The translations under genes were made by a program, and so were the position numbers. This document shows, piece after piece, positions 6,315 through 8,760 of a stretch of 8,760 nucleotides of DNA. Source of the DNA: an uncultured Oscillospiraceae bacterium (GTDB taxonomy: Bacteria > Bacillota > Clostridia > Oscillospirales > Acutalibacteraceae); assembly GCA_905211675.1 (NCBI GenBank), contig CAJMBP010000059.1:1-8760 (forward strand), in the 5' to 3' direction. Position 1 is the first letter of the stretch; each line of letters opens with the position of its first letter. The notes under the pieces were generated by a model that ran no database searches, had not been told where the DNA came from, and saw nothing but the letters and a program-made list of their open reading frames with translations.

Positions 6315-6325
6315 CAAATCGGAGT

Positions 6326-7243
6326 TTATTTTGCGGTTTTTTCTTTGTATATAACCCAAAGCGGGCCTGATATAAACAGTGATGAGAAGCAGCCCGACAA
6401 AAGACCGAAAGCCATAGGAATTGAGAATGAACGAAGTGTTGTAAGACCGAAAATTTCAGATACTACAACAATTGTAAGCACTGCGCAAACCGTTGTAACG
6501 GTAGTTACAATGTTACGAACAAGTGTGCTCGAAATGCTTAAATCCATATTTTGAGCAACCGATAATTCGGGATACAGACGTTTGTTTTCTCGAACGCGGT
6601 CATAAATAACGATTGTGTCATTAAGCGAATAACCGAGAATGGTAAGCACAACAGCCACAAAGTTCATATCTATAGGAAGTCTGAATATAACGCATGTAAA
6701 GAATGCTACAAGCAAGTCGAGTATAAGCGCGCAAAACGCCGTAAGCGCGGCCGAAACACCGCCGATTTTTCTAAAGCGAATACCAACATAAACAACAACC
6801 AAAATCGCGGTAATAAGCACAGCAACCAAGCTTTTAAGGAAGAACGAGCCTGCTATTGTAGGACTTACCGAGGTTGAATCGTAAATTTCGATTTTATTAT
6901 CGGCAAACTTTTCGTTTAAAGCGGTTGTTATGTTTTCCTGTGTTTCGGCAGGAATCGAATTTTTACCCGCAAGCGTTATAACAAGGCAATTAACATCGCC
7001 CGCAAGAGATGTATTTTTGCTGACCGTAAATTCCTTGTCAAGCACGGTAGCTACCGTATCTTTGAAATCTTTTTCGGCAATATCGCCTGTATATGAATAA
7101 GAAATTTTTGTACCGCCGCTGAAGTTTATGTCAAGCTTAGGCCCGAATATTACTGCTACTGCTATACCGATAACCAGCAATACCGCATAAACTATTGCAA
7201 CAATTTTAAATGCTTTTTTAGAGTTTACAGTTTTATCAGCCAT
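6326..7243 (-). CDS. secF: Protein translocase subunit SecF
   Basis: SecF is an integral membrane subunit that works with SecD beside SecYEG, using the proton motive force to help pull exported proteins across the membrane and release them. The 305-residue protein shows the expected topology: first membrane helix at about 13-33, the family motif LDINFSGGT (37-45), an extracytoplasmic domain to about 130, then five more helices between about 135 and 298. The conserved helix-4 region LGYSLNDTIVIYDRVREN (203-220) contains the key aspartate D209. The start overlaps the end of secD by 8 bp and has GGAGG 8 nt upstream inside secD, so the two proteins are translationally coupled and probably made in equal amounts. 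Many Firmicutes fuse SecD and SecF; here they are separate. The call is firm. Confidence 0.97.
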   Translation of the reverse strand: MADKTVNSKKAFKIVAIVYAVLLVIGIAVAVIFGPKLDINFSGGTKISYSYTGDIAEKDFKDTVATVLDKEFTVSKNTSLAGDVNCLVITLAGKNSIPAETQENITTALNEKFADNKIEIYDSTSVSPTIAGSFFLKSLVAVLITAILVVVYVGIRFRKIGGVSAALTAFCALILDLLVAFFTCVIFRLPIDMNFVAVVLTILGYSLNDTIVIYDRVRENKRLYPELSVAQNMDLSISSTLVRNIVTTVTTVCAVLTIVVVSEIFGLTTLRSFSIPMAFGLLSGCFSSLFISGPLWVIYKEKTAK

Positions 7244-8612
7244 TTTTCTTACCTCCGTAAAGGGTGGGCTTTCTCATAAACTTAAATTGCGAAATGCTGC
7301 GGAGCATATATTTGGAAGCAAGAACACCCATAATAAGATTGAATATAACGCCTATAAGCAGTGTATAGCCGAATGAATAGATTGAACCGGTTATTGACGC
7401 GCCGAACAGTGACATAAGCGGTGAGAACAATGAGCCGAGGAAACCGTCGGGTGAGCCGAAGGCGCCCATAAGAACAATTGATACAATAACTATTGTAACA
7501 TTGCCATCGATAATAGCGTTAAGGCTGTTTTTATAACCCCATTCTATTGCGCTGTCAATGGTTTTGCCGCGTCTGAATTCATCGCGTATGCGCTCTGCCG
7601 CAATAACATTGCAGTCAACACCTACACCGATTGAAAGTATAATACCGGCAATACCCGGAATTGTGAGTGTAAAGCTTGATATGCCGGGGAAGAAGCCCGA
7701 TATACAAGCAATGGTGCCTGCCAGCTGACCGAGCAGCGCGATTGATGCAACAACGCCGTTTACACGGTAACGGGCTATCATTATAATGCAAACTATGCCG
7801 AAAGCAATAGCGCCTGCTATAAGCATAACATTAAGCGCGTCGGAACCGAGCGACGGAGAAATGATTTGAAGCTTACTTTCGTCAACAGTAAGTGCAAAAG
7901 GCAAAGAGCCTGCATTGATTTTGTTGGCAAGGTCGGTGGCTTCGTCTGCGTCGGCAAGTCCTGTAATTGTTGCCATACCGTTGGTTATAACCGAATTTAC
8001 GGTAGGCGCCGAAATCATTGTGTCGTCCATCCATATTGAAATTGTTTGATTAAGGTAGCTTTGAGTGGCCGCGGCAAATTTTGAAGAACCTGCGTCGGTA
8101 AGCTCAAGGGCTACAATGTATTTGTTGTCTTCATCAAGGCCTGCCTGAGCTCGTTTGATGTCCTCAGAGCCTTTAAGAATAATATTTGTGTTGTCCTGAT
8201 TACCGCAGAAGGTAAGCATTGCAGTTTCTCCAAGCTCCTGAATAGCGGCCTGTGCATCAAAATCGCTTTCATCCGCTTTCCAGGGGAAACGCACAATAAT
8301 CTGATGATTGTGATTGTCGGCATAAACCTCATAATCGGTAATGCTGTTGTTTACAAGACGTGTTTCAATAATGGTTTTGGCGGCCTGCATATCGTTTTCG
8401 GTGATTTCAACATCTGCGATATCGGGGCTGAACACAGCCTCAACACCGCCGCTTATATCGATACCCCAACGAATATCCTTTGCGCCTTTTACATAGACAT
8501 TTCTGATGTCGCCATAGTAATTTTCAACACCGAAAAAAGCAAGATATGTAAGCGCTAAAATCAGTGCGAAGATTACAAAAAATGTCGACTTGTGAGAAGT
8601 TTTTGACTTCAT
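7236..8612 (-). CDS. secD: Protein translocase subunit SecD
   Basis: SecD is the larger partner of SecF in the accessory complex of the Sec translocon. The 458-residue protein has a first membrane helix at about 11-29, the motif RWGIDISGGVEAVF (48-61, a variant of the usual LGLDLxGG), a P1-type extracytoplasmic domain through about 250, and five further helices. The helix-4 signature is SIGVGVDCNVIAAERIRDEF (327-346), with D333 and R341 conserved but cysteine 334 where alanine is usual, followed by AIIDGNVT (366-373), where DAN is commonly seen. Between the fifth and sixth helices (about 384-410) there seem to be some 20-25 more residues than in the familiar SecD pattern. A GGAGGG ribosome binding site 8 nt upstream fixes the start. 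It is the first gene of the secDF unit and has its own strong promoter. The C-terminus ends with a basic, lysine-rich tail. Confidence 0.97.
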   Translation of the reverse strand: MKSKTSHKSTFFVIFALILALTYLAFFGVENYYGDIRNVYVKGAKDIRWGIDISGGVEAVFSPDIADVEITENDMQAAKTIIETRLVNNSITDYEVYADNHNHQIIVRFPWKADESDFDAQAAIQELGETAMLTFCGNQDNTNIILKGSEDIKRAQAGLDEDNKYIVALELTDAGSSKFAAATQSYLNQTISIWMDDTMISAPTVNSVITNGMATITGLADADEATDLANKINAGSLPFALTVDESKLQIISPSLGSDALNVMLIAGAIAFGIVCIIMIARYRVNGVVASIALLGQLAGTIACISGFFPGISSFTLTIPGIAGIILSIGVGVDCNVIAAERIRDEFRRGKTIDSAIEWGYKNSLNAIIDGNVTIVIVSIVLMGAFGSPDGFLGSLFSPLMSLFGASITGSIYSFGYTLLIGVIFNLIMGVLASKYMLRSISQFKFMRKPTLYGGKKNG

Positions 8613-8654
8613 TTTTTGAACCCTCCGTTTGAATTTGAAGAATGGTATTTATTT

Positions 8655-8683
8655 ATTATACTAAATAGTGACTGTAAAGTCAA
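8655..8683 (-). promoter_or_regulatory. Near-consensus sigma-A promoter of secDF
   Basis: On the minus strand TTGACT (8683-8678), a 17-bp spacer and a perfect TATAAT (8660-8655) lie about 43 bp upstream of the secD start. Five of six -35 bases and all -10 bases match consensus, the best promoter in the window, fitting constitutive expression of a housekeeping translocon component. Confidence 0.88.
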
Positions 8684-8727
8684 TCAAATTACTGCTTAAT
8701 AAATTGAAATGTTGAGAGTATCATTAA

Positions 8728-8760
8728 ATGCAGAAGAAACCGTTACGGTTTTTCCTGCAT
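8728..8760. repeat. Imperfect inverted repeat at the right edge
   Basis: ATGCAGAAGAAACCG (8728-8742) and CGGTTTTTCCTGCAT (8746-8760) form a 15-bp stem with one A-C mismatch and one G-U pair around a 3-nt loop. No clear T-run follows on the minus strand, and the plus-strand continuation is beyond the window. It could be the terminator of a gene off the right edge, an operator, or part of a coding sequence. The remaining bases between here and the secDF promoter (8684-8727) show nothing I can name. Confidence 0.5.

Noticed and set aside
6297..6554. An 85-codon plus-strand frame beginning in the convergent hairpin.
   Set aside because: It is antisense to the C-terminal membrane helices of SecF and begins inside the terminator stem.
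1..8760. CRISPR array, insertion sequence, prophage, defence system, tRNA or rRNA.
   Set aside because: I saw no regularly spaced repeats, transposase or integrase motifs, defence-gene motifs, or tRNA/rRNA sequences; the recognised genes are housekeeping and surface-sugar genes with uniform codon character.

Overview
The window looks like a chromosomal housekeeping segment from a low-to-moderate-GC Firmicute, most likely class Clostridia (Oscillospiraceae/Ruminococcaceae-like). The reasons are strong GGAGG ribosome binding sites, sigma-A type promoters with 17-bp spacers, A/T-rich intergenic DNA, separate secD and secF genes, and a two-gene SufC/SufB-type Fe-S pair with an unusually short SufB. 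The taxonomic call is inference; the window holds no rRNA or other marker that would settle it.

Layout. Positions 1-900 (minus strand) hold the first 300 codons of tex, an RNA-binding transcription accessory protein that runs off the left edge. A 135-bp divergent intergenic region carries back-to-back promoters for tex and for a plus-strand pair, sufC-sufB (1036-2690), a minimal Fe-S cluster assembly scaffold with its ATPase. A new promoter (2698-2726) then drives a tightly packed cell-surface sugar operon: a family-2 glycosyltransferase followed by rfbD, rfbB and rfbC (2751-6030), three of the four enzymes that make dTDP-L-rhamnose. After a hairpin comes a 60-codon gene for a small glycine/alanine-rich protein (6094-6276). 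Facing it on the minus strand are secF and secD (6326-8612), the accessory membrane subunits of the Sec translocon, expressed from a near-consensus promoter at 8655-8683. A perfect 16-bp hairpin separates the converging units. The right edge ends in an imperfect inverted repeat of unknown role.

How the genes work together. RfbB, RfbC and RfbD carry out the last three steps from dTDP-glucose to dTDP-rhamnose, and the adjacent glycosyltransferase is a good candidate user of that sugar in a wall polysaccharide; the first enzyme, RfbA, is not here. SufC and SufB are expected to form one complex. SecD and SecF form one membrane complex. The adjacent units have no obvious functional link to one another.

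I found no mobile element, CRISPR array, tRNA or rRNA, and no convincing undescribed multi-gene system. The points most worth a second look are the minimal SufCB pair, the hairpin that overlaps the small gene's ribosome binding site, the small protein itself, and an apparent extra loop in SecD.
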